From Belnapia mucosa (GTDB lineage Bacteria; Pseudomonadota; Alphaproteobacteria; Acetobacterales; Acetobacteraceae), in NCBI RefSeq assembly GCF_016775475.1, contig NZ_JAEUXJ010000012.1, forward strand, positions 62,001 to 126,000: DNA of 64,000 nucleotides. The letters are read 5' to 3'. Position numbers and translations under genes: made by a program. Below are positions 9,589 to 18,419 of this stretch, piece by piece; position 1 is the first letter of the stretch, and each line of letters opens with the position of its first letter. The notes under the pieces are model-generated. The model had not been told where the DNA came from. It searched no databases and saw only the letters and a list, made by a program, of their open reading frames with translations.

Positions 9589-9616
9589 TTGCAATCACCC
9601 CGCGAATGCTTAATAT
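9589..9616 (+). promoter_or_regulatory. Candidate sigma-70-like promoter
   Basis: TTGCAA and TAATAT are separated by 16 bp inside a locally AT-rich patch that stands out in this genome. The site lies 57 bp upstream of the small membrane protein start at 9673. It sits in the 232-bp divergent region between that gene and gdhB, where nothing else is recognisable. Confidence 0.4.
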
Positions 9617-9672
9617 ACCCCAGGTAGCACAACTCAGGGTTCGAAAACCGAGGCCCAGCCCAGGAGACCACC

Positions 9673-10023
9673 ATGCCCGGCCTGCCTTCCGCTCCCGGTC
9701 CGAGCCTCGACCGCCGCCGCCATCGCTGGCAGGCGCAGTCCTGGACCCGGGTGATGGGCGAACCCGCCCCCTGGGCCGAGCGGGATGAGCGTCCGACCCC
9801 AGCGCGCAGCACGCCCCGCAGCCGGGCCGTGGATCCCATCGCCGTCGCGCTGGCGGCGGATGCCCGCCAAAATGCGGGTTGGGAAGGCTGGCTCGGCCTG
9901 CTGCTCGTCTCTGCTGTGGCGGTGATGGCTTGGCAGGGCTGGCTGCTGCCGCTGCTGGCCGCGGCCTTCGTCGCCGCCCCGGTGGTCGGCCTCGCCCTCG
10001 GCATCCTCGACCGGAAATCCTGA
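9673..10023 (+). CDS. Small hypothetical membrane protein
   Basis: 116-residue protein preceded by a good ribosome-binding site (CAGGAG, 6 bases before ATG). The first 75 residues are polar and Arg/Pro-rich. Then come two adjoining hydrophobic stretches (GWLGLLLVSAVAVMAWQGW and LLPLLAAAFVAAPVVGLALG), so the protein is probably anchored in the inner membrane with an N-terminal cytoplasmic tail. No family recognised. It is followed 43 bp later by the cupin gene on the same strand and may be co-transcribed. Confidence 0.6.
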   Translation: MPGLPSAPGPSLDRRRHRWQAQSWTRVMGEPAPWAERDERPTPARSTPRSRAVDPIAVALAADARQNAGWEGWLGLLLVSAVAVMAWQGWLLPLLAAAFVAAPVVGLALGILDRKS

Positions 10024-10066
10024 TCCGGCGCCCGTTGCGGCCCGCGATCTGCTACAAGGCGGGGTC

Positions 10067-11290
10067 ATGAGCATGACCCTCGCCGAGCTGCTGGCGCCGA
10101 TGACGCCGGAGCAGTTCTTTGCCGAATACCACGACCGCAAGCCGCTGCATGTCCAGGGCGGGGCGGCCAAATTCGCCCATATCCTGTCCTGGCGGCAGAT
10201 CAACCGGCTGCTGGACATGACCCATATCTGGTCGGGCCATTCGCTGCAGCTGGTGATGGATGGCACGCCGGTGCCGCCCGAGCAGTATTGCGGCCGCGCC
10301 ACCAGCCGCGACAATGCCCAGGTGCTGCAGCCCGAGGCGCCCAAGGTGCGGGATTGGGTGAAGCGCGGCGCCAGCCTGGTGCTGAACGATATGGACAGCC
10401 TCACCCCCGGCCTCGCCGCCGTCTCCGCCGCGCTGGAAGGCGCCGGGCTCGGGAAGGCGCAGGCGAATGTCTATATCTCCTGGCAGAGCCACAAGGCCTT
10501 CCCCGCCCATTTCGACACCCATGATGTCTGGGCGGTGCAGGTCGAGGGCGAGAAGACCTGGAACATCTGGGAAGGCCGCGCCGAATGGCCGATCGCCCAT
10601 CCGGTCTTCCGCGCCATGCCCCAGGCCCAGCACGAACAGCAGAAGGGCCGGCTGCGGGAGAGGATGCTGCTGCGGCCGGGCGACCTGCTCTACCTGCCGC
10701 GCGGCTGGTACCATGACGCGCTCGCCGAGGCGCCGGCCTCGGTCCATATCGCCTATGGCGTGCATGCGCCGCTCGGGATGGACCTGCTGAACATCCTGGT
10801 TGAGCGGGCGCTCTACGATGTCGAGTTCCGCAAGCCGCTGCCGCGGCAGGATGGCAGCGCGGCGGCGAAATTCGCCCTCACCAGCCGGGCCGGCGCGCTC
10901 GGCCAGCGCCTGGCGGAGCTCTGCCGCGAGCCGAAGGTGATGGAGGTGCTGGAGCGCTTCGTGGCCGACTACCGCTTCGCGCGCGGCGGCAACGACCTGC
11001 TGGCGGCGCGCGGCATCGCCCCCGCCGCCGGGCAGGCCGGGGCCGATGCCGAGGCACCGGCCTTCCGGGTGCTCGCCACCGGCACGAAGCCGGTGCGGCG
11101 CGGCGCCGACTGGGTGCTGAAAACGGCGCAGGGCATGGTGCCACTGGCCGGCGCCGAGGTGGAGGCGGCCGGCTGGATCCTCGCCCGGCCGGATGTGGCG
11201 GAGCCGGAGCTGCGCGCTGCCCATCCGGCGGTGGATGCGCCGGCGCTGCTGGCACGGCTGCGCGAGGCCGGGCTGCTGGCCGCCGCATGA
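10067..11290 (+). CDS. JmjC/cupin-type Fe(II)/2-oxoglutarate hydroxylase
   Basis: 407-residue cupin-like protein related to the bacterial ribosomal-oxygenase (YcfD/RoxA) and JmjC groups. The iron-binding HxD is visible as His148-Phe-Asp150 in FPAHFDTHDVW, with a distal His about residue 227 in SVHIAYGVH. LRPGDLLYLPRGWYHDA is a typical cupin strand. The C-terminal region (about 260-407) looks like the winged-helix extension of such enzymes. Homologues hydroxylate ribosomal proteins or other proteins, but the substrate here cannot be read from sequence. Its ATGA overlap with the next gene indicates coupling. Confidence 0.85.
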   Translation: MSMTLAELLAPMTPEQFFAEYHDRKPLHVQGGAAKFAHILSWRQINRLLDMTHIWSGHSLQLVMDGTPVPPEQYCGRATSRDNAQVLQPEAPKVRDWVKRGASLVLNDMDSLTPGLAAVSAALEGAGLGKAQANVYISWQSHKAFPAHFDTHDVWAVQVEGEKTWNIWEGRAEWPIAHPVFRAMPQAQHEQQKGRLRERMLLRPGDLLYLPRGWYHDALAEAPASVHIAYGVHAPLGMDLLNILVERALYDVEFRKPLPRQDGSAAAKFALTSRAGALGQRLAELCREPKVMEVLERFVADYRFARGGNDLLAARGIAPAAGQAGADAEAPAFRVLATGTKPVRRGADWVLKTAQGMVPLAGAEVEAAGWILARPDVAEPELRAAHPAVDAPALLARLREAGLLAAA

Positions 11291-11709
11291 TCCCGCTTCT
11301 CACTGCGGCGCTGCTGCTGCTGCCTGGACTCGCCGCGGCACAGCCCCGGCCCTTCAACTGCGTCGGCGCCGAGCAGCTCGAGGAGGATGTCTTCGCCATC
11401 CCCTTCGCCCGCGGCATCGCCCAGCCGCGGGAGGATGCCCGCAGCAATCTCGATGCCGCCGCCGAGCGGGCGAAGCGGGAGCCGGAGCGGCTGCTCTGCG
11501 TGCTCGGCCATGCCGGGCCGGAGGAAGGCGGCGCCCAGGCCGGGCTGCAACTCGCCGCCAAGCGGGCCGGAGCGGTGGCCGAGGCGCTGGCGAAGCTGGG
11601 CGTGGAGCGCGACCGCATCCGCGCCGAGGCCCGCCGAGCCGCCTTCGCCCGCGGCGCGGCGCCAGCCGAGCGCAGCGTGACGGTGGTGCTACTGCCGGCG
11701 GCGCCCTGA
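11287..11709 (+). CDS. Secreted OmpA-like domain protein
   Basis: 140-residue protein with a signal peptide (IPLLTAALLLLPGLAAAQ). Its mature part resembles a reduced OmpA/MotB C-terminal fold: a FARGIAQPREDARSNLDAAA helix, the LLCVLGHAG strand, KRAGAVAEALAKLGVERDRI, and a terminal RSVTVVLLP strand. The canonical peptidoglycan-binding D and R positions are only partly recognisable, so peptidoglycan binding is uncertain. It overlaps the hydroxylase stop by four bases (ATGA). The pairing of a cytoplasmic hydroxylase with an exported small protein is unexplained. Confidence 0.65.
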   Translation: MIPLLTAALLLLPGLAAAQPRPFNCVGAEQLEEDVFAIPFARGIAQPREDARSNLDAAAERAKREPERLLCVLGHAGPEEGGAQAGLQLAAKRAGAVAEALAKLGVERDRIRAEARRAAFARGAAPAERSVTVVLLPAAP

Positions 11710-11710
11710 C

Positions 11711-13105
11711 CTAATCCAGCGCCGGCCAGCGCTCCGCCCAGGGCACCGCCGCTTCCCAGTCCCGCGCCAGGGCGCAGAGCAGCCCATCCGCCCCCGGCGG
11801 CCCGACGAGCTGCACGCCGATCGGCAGGCCGGTGGCGGAGGGCGGGCCCGGCAGGGCGATGCCCGGCAGGCCGGCGAGATTGGCGAAATTGGTGAAGACC
11901 GCATGGCCGCGCGGCCCGACCGGCTGGCCGGCGATGATGGGCGGCGCCACCTGCTCCGCCGGCCAGGGCAACGCCGCGGCGGCGGGGGTCAGGATCAGGT
12001 CATGGGCGGCGAAGAAGCCAGCCATGCGTCGGTGGAAGGCGGCGATGCCCTGGACCGCGGCGAAGAGGTCCGCGCCGGACAGCGCCCGGCCGGCCGCCGC
12101 CATCTCCCGCAGCATCGGCGCGCTGGGTTCGCCTCCTCGCTCCGCCATCAGCCAGGCGAGGCCGGCCTGGCCGACCGGCGTGAAGAGGCCCGCCAGCAGT
12201 TCCATCGTGAAGGGCGCCTCGCCCTCCTCGACCTGATGGCCGAGCGTGGCAAGCCGGGCGGCGACCGCGGCGGCGCTGGCAGCGCAGTCCGGGTCCACCG
12301 GATTGGCGCCGAAGCGCGGGACGAAGAGGATGCGCTGGGGCCGCACCGCCCCCGGCACCGCGAAGGGGGAGAAGCCGGCCGAAAGCGGGTCGCGCGGATC
12401 GGGCGGCGCCAGCAGCGCCATCACCGCGATCAGATCGGCGCTGGTGCGGGTAATAGGACCGATCTGCTCCAGGTCGAGCAGGATGGCGGGCAGCCCATCG
12501 CAGCGCGGCACCCGGCCGGGTGTGGGTTTCAGCCCGAGCAGCCCGGCATGCGAGGCCGGGCGACGGATCGAGCCGCCGCCATCCGTCCCGAGCGCCAGCG
12601 GCCCGAGCCCCGCCGCGACTGCGGCGACGGCCCCGCCGGAGGAGCCGCCCGGCGTCAGCGCGGGGTCCCACGGATTGCGCGTCGGGCCGAAGACCGGGTT
12701 GTCGGTATAGCCTTGGAGGGTGAATTCCGGGACGTTGGTCTTGCCCAGCAGCACCAGCCCGGCCGCGCGCAGCCGCGCCACGGGCAGCTCGTCCCGCTCG
12801 GGCACGAAATCCCGGAAGATCGGGCTGCCCCAGACGCAGGGCAGGCCGGCGACCGCGATATTGTCCTTCACCGTGAAGGGTACGCCATCCAGCGGCGAGA
12901 GCGGCAGGCCGACCCGCCAGCGGGCGGCGCTGGCCTCGGCGGCGGCGCGGGCGCCCACCTCGTCCAGCGCGATGATGGCATTGAGGCGCGGATTGAGCCG
13001 GGCGATGCGCGCCAGCACCGCCTCCAGCGCCTCGATGGGCGAAAGCGCGCCCCGGGCGAAGCGGCCGGCGAGCGCGGTGGCGGAGAGAAGCGCCGGGTCG
13101 CTCAT
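11711..13105 (-). CDS. Amidase signature family enzyme
   Basis: Cytoplasmic amidase of 464 residues. The amidase-signature triad can be traced: the Lys in PFTVKDNIAVAG, the cis-Ser in TPGGSSGGAVAAVAAG, and the nucleophilic Ser in GTDGGGSIRRPA. Such enzymes hydrolyse varied amides and are relatives of GatA, but no gatB/gatC genes are nearby, so it is not the tRNA amidotransferase. The ATG at 13105 overlaps the stop of the nitronate monooxygenase (ATGA), so the two are co-expressed and may serve the same nitrogen-compound catabolism. Confidence 0.88.
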   Translation of the reverse strand: MSDPALLSATALAGRFARGALSPIEALEAVLARIARLNPRLNAIIALDEVGARAAAEASAARWRVGLPLSPLDGVPFTVKDNIAVAGLPCVWGSPIFRDFVPERDELPVARLRAAGLVLLGKTNVPEFTLQGYTDNPVFGPTRNPWDPALTPGGSSGGAVAAVAAGLGPLALGTDGGGSIRRPASHAGLLGLKPTPGRVPRCDGLPAILLDLEQIGPITRTSADLIAVMALLAPPDPRDPLSAGFSPFAVPGAVRPQRILFVPRFGANPVDPDCAASAAAVAARLATLGHQVEEGEAPFTMELLAGLFTPVGQAGLAWLMAERGGEPSAPMLREMAAAGRALSGADLFAAVQGIAAFHRRMAGFFAAHDLILTPAAAALPWPAEQVAPPIIAGQPVGPRGHAVFTNFANLAGLPGIALPGPPSATGLPIGVQLVGPPGADGLLCALARDWEAAVPWAERWPALD

Positions 13106-14067
13106 CCCATCATGCCCCGCAGGCGGGTGAGGCCGGCGGCGGCTTCCTCGGCCATGCGGGCGATGATGGCGCCGGCCGGTTCTACGCCCTCGATCAGGCC
13201 GACGCATTGGCCGGCCCAGACATAGCTGTCCTCGAGGTCGCCGGCATCGGTGCCGCGGGCATTGGCGGCGCCGGCGATCATGGCGATCAGCTCCTCCTTC
13301 GGAGCGCCGGCGGCCTCGGCGGCGACGATGCGTTCGGCATGCGGGCTGCGCAGCACCCGGCCAGGCATGCCGAGCGTCCGCTTGATCAGCATGGTGTCGC
13401 CCGGCGCGGCGGCGGCGAGGGCCTGCTTGTACTTGTCATGGGCGATGGCCTCGGCGCTGGCGACGAAGCGGGTGCCCATCTCGACACCCTCGGCCCCCAA
13501 GGCGAGCGCGGCCAGCAGCCCGGCGCCGGTGGCGATGCCGCCCGAGGCAAGGACGGGGATCTTCACCGCCGCCACGGTGCGGGGGACCATCACCATGGTG
13601 GTCTCGTCGGACCGGCCGATATGCCCGCCGCCCTCATAGCCAACCGTCGCCACCATGTCGGCACCGGCGGCCTCGGCCTTCTTCGCCAGCTCCGGCCCCG
13701 CGGTCAGCACCAGAGTCCTGGCCCCCACCTGTTCGCAGCGGCGGATGAACGGCGCTGGGTTGCCGGCGGTCAGGGCGATGATGCGCACGCCTTCCTCCAG
13801 CGCCGCCTCCAGCCCCGGGGTGATGTCGGTCCGCCCGATCGGGAAATTCACCGCGAAGGGCTGATCGGTCAGGCTGCGGCACCGCCTGATCTCGGTCCGC
13901 AGCGCCTCCGGCCCGTCGAGTCCCGCGGTGCTGATCTGGCCGAGCCCCCCGGCGTTGGAGACTGCGGCGGCCAGGTCCGAGAAGGCCACGCGCGCCAGCC
14001 CGCCCTGCACGATCGGGTAGCGGATGCCGAGCAGACGGGTGACGCGGGTTTCGATGGCGTGCGACAT
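13102..14067 (-). CDS. Nitronate monooxygenase family flavoprotein
   Basis: 321-residue FMN enzyme of the nitronate monooxygenase/2-nitropropane dioxygenase family, which oxidises alkyl nitronates such as propionate 3-nitronate. Visible features are the N-terminal YPIVQGGLARVA strand, AAVSNAGGLGQIS, the VGYEGGGHIG motif carrying the candidate catalytic His, PVLASGGIATGAGLLAALALGAEGV, and MGTRFVAS. The gene lies divergently from the VOC protein with only 29 bp between starts, so their promoters must overlap neighbouring coding DNA or be shared. Confidence 0.88.
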   Translation of the reverse strand: MSHAIETRVTRLLGIRYPIVQGGLARVAFSDLAAAVSNAGGLGQISTAGLDGPEALRTEIRRCRSLTDQPFAVNFPIGRTDITPGLEAALEEGVRIIALTAGNPAPFIRRCEQVGARTLVLTAGPELAKKAEAAGADMVATVGYEGGGHIGRSDETTMVMVPRTVAAVKIPVLASGGIATGAGLLAALALGAEGVEMGTRFVASAEAIAHDKYKQALAAAAPGDTMLIKRTLGMPGRVLRSPHAERIVAAEAAGAPKEELIAMIAGAANARGTDAGDLEDSYVWAGQCVGLIEGVEPAGAIIARMAEEAAAGLTRLRGMMG

Positions 14068-14096
14068 GGCGTCCTTGGGGTTGAGGGATTGGGATC

Positions 14097-14936
14097 ATGC
14101 TGACGCATCTGGGCGGGATCGACCATGGTGTGGTGCTGGTGCGGAACCTGGATGCCGCGGCCGCGGGCTTCGCCCGGCTCGGCTTCACCGTCGCGCCGCG
14201 GGGGACGCATTCGCCGCATATGGGCACCGGCAACAACTGCATCATGTTGAAATCCGACTATTTCGAGCTGCTGGGCGTGCTGGCGCCGACCGAGGCGAAT
14301 GCCCGCTGGCGGGAGATGCTGGAGACGCGCGAGGGCATCTCCGCCATCGCGCTGCGCGCCCATGACGCCGATGCCGGCGCGGCCGAGATCGCCGCCCGCG
14401 GGGTGGCGACCCTGCCGGTGCAGCAATTCGGCCGGCCGGTGGCCATGCCGGATGGCAGCCAGGCCGAGACGCGCTTCCGCACCTTCCACCTGGCCGAGCC
14501 GCCTGTCCCGGGGCTGCGCCTGTTTGCCTGCCAGCATCTGACGCCGGAGGCGACCTGGATTCCCGGCCTGATGGACCATGCCAATACCGCCGAGGCGCTG
14601 GCCGGCATCGAGGTTCTGGCCGCCGACCCGGCCGCCGCAGCGGCCGCCGTGGGACGGATACTGGACAGCCAGCCGGTGCCGGAGCCGGACGGGGCGATGC
14701 GGCTGGAAACGGGCGCGGCGCCGCTGGTCTTCCTGACCGGGCTGCAGCTCGGCGGGCGCTATCCCGGCCTCGACCTCACCGGCCTGCCGCCGGAGGGGCC
14801 GGTGACGCTCGCGGTGCGCGTCGCCAATCCGGCCGCCGCCGTGCGCTGCGCCGCTGGGACCGGCGCCATGGAAGGGCGCTTCGGCCTGGCGGTGCCGCCG
14901 GCCGCGGCGCATGGGATGATCCTCGCCTTCCGCTGA
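14097..14936 (+). CDS. VOC/glyoxalase-like domain protein
   Basis: 279-residue protein of the glyoxalase-like (Glyoxalase_3) type. Its N-terminus, GIDHGVVLVRNLDAAAAGFARLGFTV, gives the first metal-ligand His and the VOC beta-alpha-beta module. NNCIMLKSDYFELLGVL and a second His-containing HLTPEATWIPGLMDHAN follow, with a weaker repeated module toward the C-terminus. VOC enzymes carry out metal-dependent isomerisations, ring cleavage or glyoxal detoxification. The exact reaction is unknown. It is transcribed away from the nitronate monooxygenase. Confidence 0.8.
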   Translation: MLTHLGGIDHGVVLVRNLDAAAAGFARLGFTVAPRGTHSPHMGTGNNCIMLKSDYFELLGVLAPTEANARWREMLETREGISAIALRAHDADAGAAEIAARGVATLPVQQFGRPVAMPDGSQAETRFRTFHLAEPPVPGLRLFACQHLTPEATWIPGLMDHANTAEALAGIEVLAADPAAAAAAVGRILDSQPVPEPDGAMRLETGAAPLVFLTGLQLGGRYPGLDLTGLPPEGPVTLAVRVANPAAAVRCAAGTGAMEGRFGLAVPPAAAHGMILAFR

Positions 14937-14993
14937 GCTTGCCGCCGGCAGCAGCGCCCGGCATGTTGCACTGCAACGAAGAGGAGCCGGATC

Positions 14994-16607
14994 ATGGAGC
15001 TAGGACGGCGGCAGGCGCTCTCGGGCGCAGGCGGGGCGATGCTGGGCGGGTTGCTGCCCGGCCTGGCGCTGGGCCAGGGCACGCCGCAGCGCGGCGGCAC
15101 GCTGACCGTCCAATTGACGAGCGAGCAGCGGGTGCTGAACCCGGCGATCCAGGCCTCGACCGGCGTCTATGTCATGGCCTCCAAGATCGTGGAGCCGCTG
15201 GTCGATCTCGACGCCGCCGGGGAACCGACCGGCGTGCTGGCCGAGCGCTGGGAGAGCGCGCCGGACGGGCTGACCCATACCTTCCATCTCCGCCGCGGCG
15301 TCACCTGGCATGACGGCAAGCCCTTCACGTCCAAGGACGTGCAGTTCAGCGCCATGGAGTGCTGGAAGAAGATCCTCAACTACGGCACCACCCTCTACCT
15401 CTTCCTCGAGGCGGTGGAGACGCCGGACGACACCACCGCTGTCTTCAAATTCAGCAAGCCGATGCCACAGGGGCTGCTGCTGCGGGCGCTGCCCGATCTC
15501 GGCCATGTCATCCCGGCGCATGTCTATGCGGGGACGGATATCCGGACGAACCCAGCCAATACCGCGCCGATCGGCACCGGGCCGTTCAAATTCGTCGAAT
15601 ACCAGCGCGGGCAATACCTGATCGCCGAGCGCAACCCCAACTACTGGCGCGGCAACGGGCTGCCCTATCTCGACCGCATCGTCTGGCGCTTCATCGCCGA
15701 CCGCGCGGCGGCGGCGGCGGCGATCGAGAGCGGGCAGGTGCAGTTCAGCCCTTATTCGGGCCTGTCGCTCTCCGACATCGCGCGGCTGTCGAAGGATGGG
15801 CGCTTCAATGTCGGCACCAAGGGGAATGAGGGCAATACGGCGCACACGGTCTGCGAGTTCAACCTGCGCCGGAAGGAGCTCTCGGATGTGCGGGTGCGGC
15901 GGGCCATCGCCCATGCGCTCGACCTCGACTTCTTCATCGAGAATTTCCTGTTCGGCTATGCGAAGCTCGGCACCGGGCCGATCCCGTCCAGCAGCGCGCC
16001 CTTCTACGTGCCGCGGCCGGCGCCCTATCCCTTCGACAAGGCCAGGGCCGAGGCGCTGCTGGACGAGGCGGGCTACAAGCGCCCGTCCCGCAACGGCATG
16101 CGCTTCGCCCAGCCGCTGAAGCTGCTGCCGGCGCCCTGGGGCGAATACACGCTGAACTTCGCCACCTTCATCCAGCAGAGCCTGCGGGAGATCGGGGTCC
16201 GCGTGGAGATCGAGGCGCGGGATGCGCCGGGCTTCCTCACCGGCGTCTATCGCAACCATGATTTCGACCTGACGACCGGCTGGCACCAGTACCGCAACGA
16301 CCCGGCGGTCTCCACCACCGTCTGGTTCCGCACCGGCAGCCCGGTCGGCGCGCCCTGGACCAACCAGTATGGCTACGACAATCCGGAGATGGACCGGGTG
16401 ATCGACGCGGCGGCGACCGAGCTGGATCCGGCGCGACGCAAGGCGCTCTACCAGGATTTCGTGAAGATCGCGATCGAGGACGTGCCCGTCCATACGGCAG
16501 TCGAGCATGCCTTTATCAGCGTCTATTCCAAGCGGCTGATGAACAGCCACACCAATCCGCGCTGGTCCTCCTCCTCCTGGGCGGATGCCTGGCTGGCCCC
16601 GACATGA
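14994..16607 (+). CDS. Dipeptide/oligopeptide-type ABC transporter substrate-binding protein
   Basis: 537-residue family-5 extracellular solute-binding protein with an export signal (RRQALSGAGGAMLGGLLPGLALGQ). Family hallmarks are GGTLTVQLTSEQRVLNPA, LAERWESAPDGLTHTFHLRRGVTWHDGKPF, and IGTGPFKFVEYQRGQY. It is the first gene of a four-gene operon with two permeases and a fused ATPase, 10 bp before the first permease. The family imports di/oligopeptides, glutathione, nickel or sugars; the specific ligand cannot be told. RBS GAGGAG lies close before the ATG. Confidence 0.93.
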   Translation: MELGRRQALSGAGGAMLGGLLPGLALGQGTPQRGGTLTVQLTSEQRVLNPAIQASTGVYVMASKIVEPLVDLDAAGEPTGVLAERWESAPDGLTHTFHLRRGVTWHDGKPFTSKDVQFSAMECWKKILNYGTTLYLFLEAVETPDDTTAVFKFSKPMPQGLLLRALPDLGHVIPAHVYAGTDIRTNPANTAPIGTGPFKFVEYQRGQYLIAERNPNYWRGNGLPYLDRIVWRFIADRAAAAAAIESGQVQFSPYSGLSLSDIARLSKDGRFNVGTKGNEGNTAHTVCEFNLRRKELSDVRVRRAIAHALDLDFFIENFLFGYAKLGTGPIPSSSAPFYVPRPAPYPFDKARAEALLDEAGYKRPSRNGMRFAQPLKLLPAPWGEYTLNFATFIQQSLREIGVRVEIEARDAPGFLTGVYRNHDFDLTTGWHQYRNDPAVSTTVWFRTGSPVGAPWTNQYGYDNPEMDRVIDAAATELDPARRKALYQDFVKIAIEDVPVHTAVEHAFISVYSKRLMNSHTNPRWSSSSWADAWLAPT

Positions 16608-16617
16608 GGACCGGTTC

Positions 16618-17592
16618 ATGAGGCGGCTGGCCGCGCTGGCGCTGCGCCGCCTGGCGCAGTCGCTGCCGGTGCTGCTGATCATCCTGGTCGGGCTGTTCCT
16701 GCTTCTGCAACTGGCACCAGGCGATACCGTCGATGCGCTGATGGCGCAGATGGGCGGCGGCAGCGCCGAGGATGCGGCGCGGCTGCGCGAGCAATACGGG
16801 CTGGATGTCGGGGTCGCGGCGCAGCTCGGCCGCTACCTGCTGCGACTGGCGAGCTTCGATCTCGGCCAGTCGGCCATCTATGGCAAGCCGGTGGCGAGCG
16901 TGATCGCGGAGCGGCTGGCGGTCACTGCGCTGTTTATGTCCTGCGCCCTGGCCTTCGCCTTCGCCGCCGGGCTGGTGCTCGGCGTGCTGGCGGCGCGGCG
17001 GGTGAATGGCTGGCCGGATACGCTGATCTCGACGCTCGGGCTGGTCTTCTACGCCATCCCCTCCTTCTGGCTCGGGCTGATGCTGATCGTGCTGTTCAGC
17101 GTGAAGCTGGCCTGGCTGCCGCCGGGCGGGTTCGAGAGCATCGGCGCGGGGCTGACCGGCTTGGCCCGCGTGCTCGACATCGCCGAGCATCTCGTGCTGC
17201 CGGTGCTGTCCCTGGCGCTGATCTTCCTCGCCATCTATCTGCGGCTGATGCGCGCCTCCATGCTGGAGGTGATGAGCCTCGACTTCGTCCGCACCGCCCG
17301 GGCCAAGGGCCTGTCTGAGAGCCGGGTGTTGTGGCGGCATGTGCTGCGGAACGCGCTGCTGCCGATGGTGACCTTCGTCGGGCTGCAATTCAGCACCATG
17401 CTCGGCGGCAGCGTGGTGGTGGAGAGCGTCTTCTCCCTGCCCGGCCTCGGGCGGCTGGCCTTCGAGAGCGTGGTGCAGAGGGACCTGAACACCCTGCTCG
17501 GCATCGTCCTCGTCTCGGCGCTGCTGGTGATCCTCGTGAATTTCCTGGTCGACCTGCTCTATGCGCGGCTGGATCCGCGGATCGGCGCATGA
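16618..17592 (+). CDS. dppB: ABC transporter permease, DppB-type
   Basis: Inner-membrane permease of 324 residues with six hydrophobic segments. The N-terminal RRLAQSLPVLLIILVGLFLLLQLAPGD is the DppB signature. The cytoplasmic EAA loop is seen as DFVRTARAKGLSESRVLWRH, which contacts the ATPase. The start at 16618 has GAGGA upstream. The stop overlaps the next permease start (ATGA), so the permeases are translationally coupled. Gene symbol reflects family position, not proven dipeptide specificity. Confidence 0.93.
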   Translation: MRRLAALALRRLAQSLPVLLIILVGLFLLLQLAPGDTVDALMAQMGGGSAEDAARLREQYGLDVGVAAQLGRYLLRLASFDLGQSAIYGKPVASVIAERLAVTALFMSCALAFAFAAGLVLGVLAARRVNGWPDTLISTLGLVFYAIPSFWLGLMLIVLFSVKLAWLPPGGFESIGAGLTGLARVLDIAEHLVLPVLSLALIFLAIYLRLMRASMLEVMSLDFVRTARAKGLSESRVLWRHVLRNALLPMVTFVGLQFSTMLGGSVVVESVFSLPGLGRLAFESVVQRDLNTLLGIVLVSALLVILVNFLVDLLYARLDPRIGA

Positions 17593-18419
17593 GGGCGCTG
17601 CGGGCCTATCTGCGCAGCCCGGCCGGGGTGATCGGGGCGGTGCTGCTGGTCGCGGTCATCGCCGCGGCGCTCTCGGCCGATGCGCTGTTTCCGCGCGACC
17701 CGCTGGCGCTCGCCGGGCGGCCGCTGCAATGGCCTGGGGCCAATCCGCGCCTGCCGCTCGGCACCGACAATCTGGGGCGGGACATCGCCGCCTTCCTGTT
17801 CCATGGCGCGCGGGTCTCGCTGCTGATCGGCCTCGTCGCCTCGGTGGTCGCGGTCGGGATCGGGGTGATGGTCGGCGCCATTGCCGGCTTCTATGGCGGC
17901 TGGGTCGACGACCTGCTGATGCGCATCACCGAGGCCTTCCAGACGGTTCCCAACTTCATCCTGCTGCTGGTGCTGGTCGCCGTCTTCGGCTCGGAACTGT
18001 CGGTCATCACCATCGCCATCGGGCTGGTCGGCTGGACCGCGCCCTGCCGGCTGGTGCGGGCGGAATTCCTCTCGCTGCGAAACCGCGAATTCGTCCTTGC
18101 CGCGCGGGGTCTCGGCATGCGCGACCTGCCGCTGATCCTGGGCGAGGTGCTGCCCAATGCCCTGCCGCCGGTCATCGTCTATGCCAGCGTCGTCATGGCC
18201 ATCGCCATCCTGCTGGAAAGCGCGCTGGCCTTCCTCGGCCTCTCCGATCCCAACATCGCTTCCTGGGGCAACATGATCGGGGCCGGGCGGGCGGTGCTCA
18301 GGACCGAATGGTATGTCTCGGCCATCCCCGGCGGGGCCATCCTCGTCACCGTGCTGGCCTTCAGCCTGGTCGGCCAGGGGCTGAATGATGCGCTGAACCC
18401 GCGGATGCAGGTGCTGTGA
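17589..18419 (+). CDS. dppC: ABC transporter permease, DppC-type
   Basis: Second permease, 276 residues. It starts in the ATGA overlap with DppB and ends in a GTGA overlap with the ATPase. Typical DppC features are LGTDNLGRDIAAFLFHGARVSLLIG near the N-terminus and the EAA loop NREFVLAARGLGMRDLPLI followed by VLPNALPPVIVYASV. Five to six membrane segments are visible. It forms the transmembrane channel with DppB. Confidence 0.93.
   Translation: MRALRAYLRSPAGVIGAVLLVAVIAAALSADALFPRDPLALAGRPLQWPGANPRLPLGTDNLGRDIAAFLFHGARVSLLIGLVASVVAVGIGVMVGAIAGFYGGWVDDLLMRITEAFQTVPNFILLLVLVAVFGSELSVITIAIGLVGWTAPCRLVRAEFLSLRNREFVLAARGLGMRDLPLILGEVLPNALPPVIVYASVVMAIAILLESALAFLGLSDPNIASWGNMIGAGRAVLRTEWYVSAIPGGAILVTVLAFSLVGQGLNDALNPRMQVL

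Noticed and set aside
14068..14096. Possible regulatory element between divergent nitronate monooxygenase and VOC genes
   Set aside because: Only 29 bp; no palindrome or promoter pair convincing enough to list.
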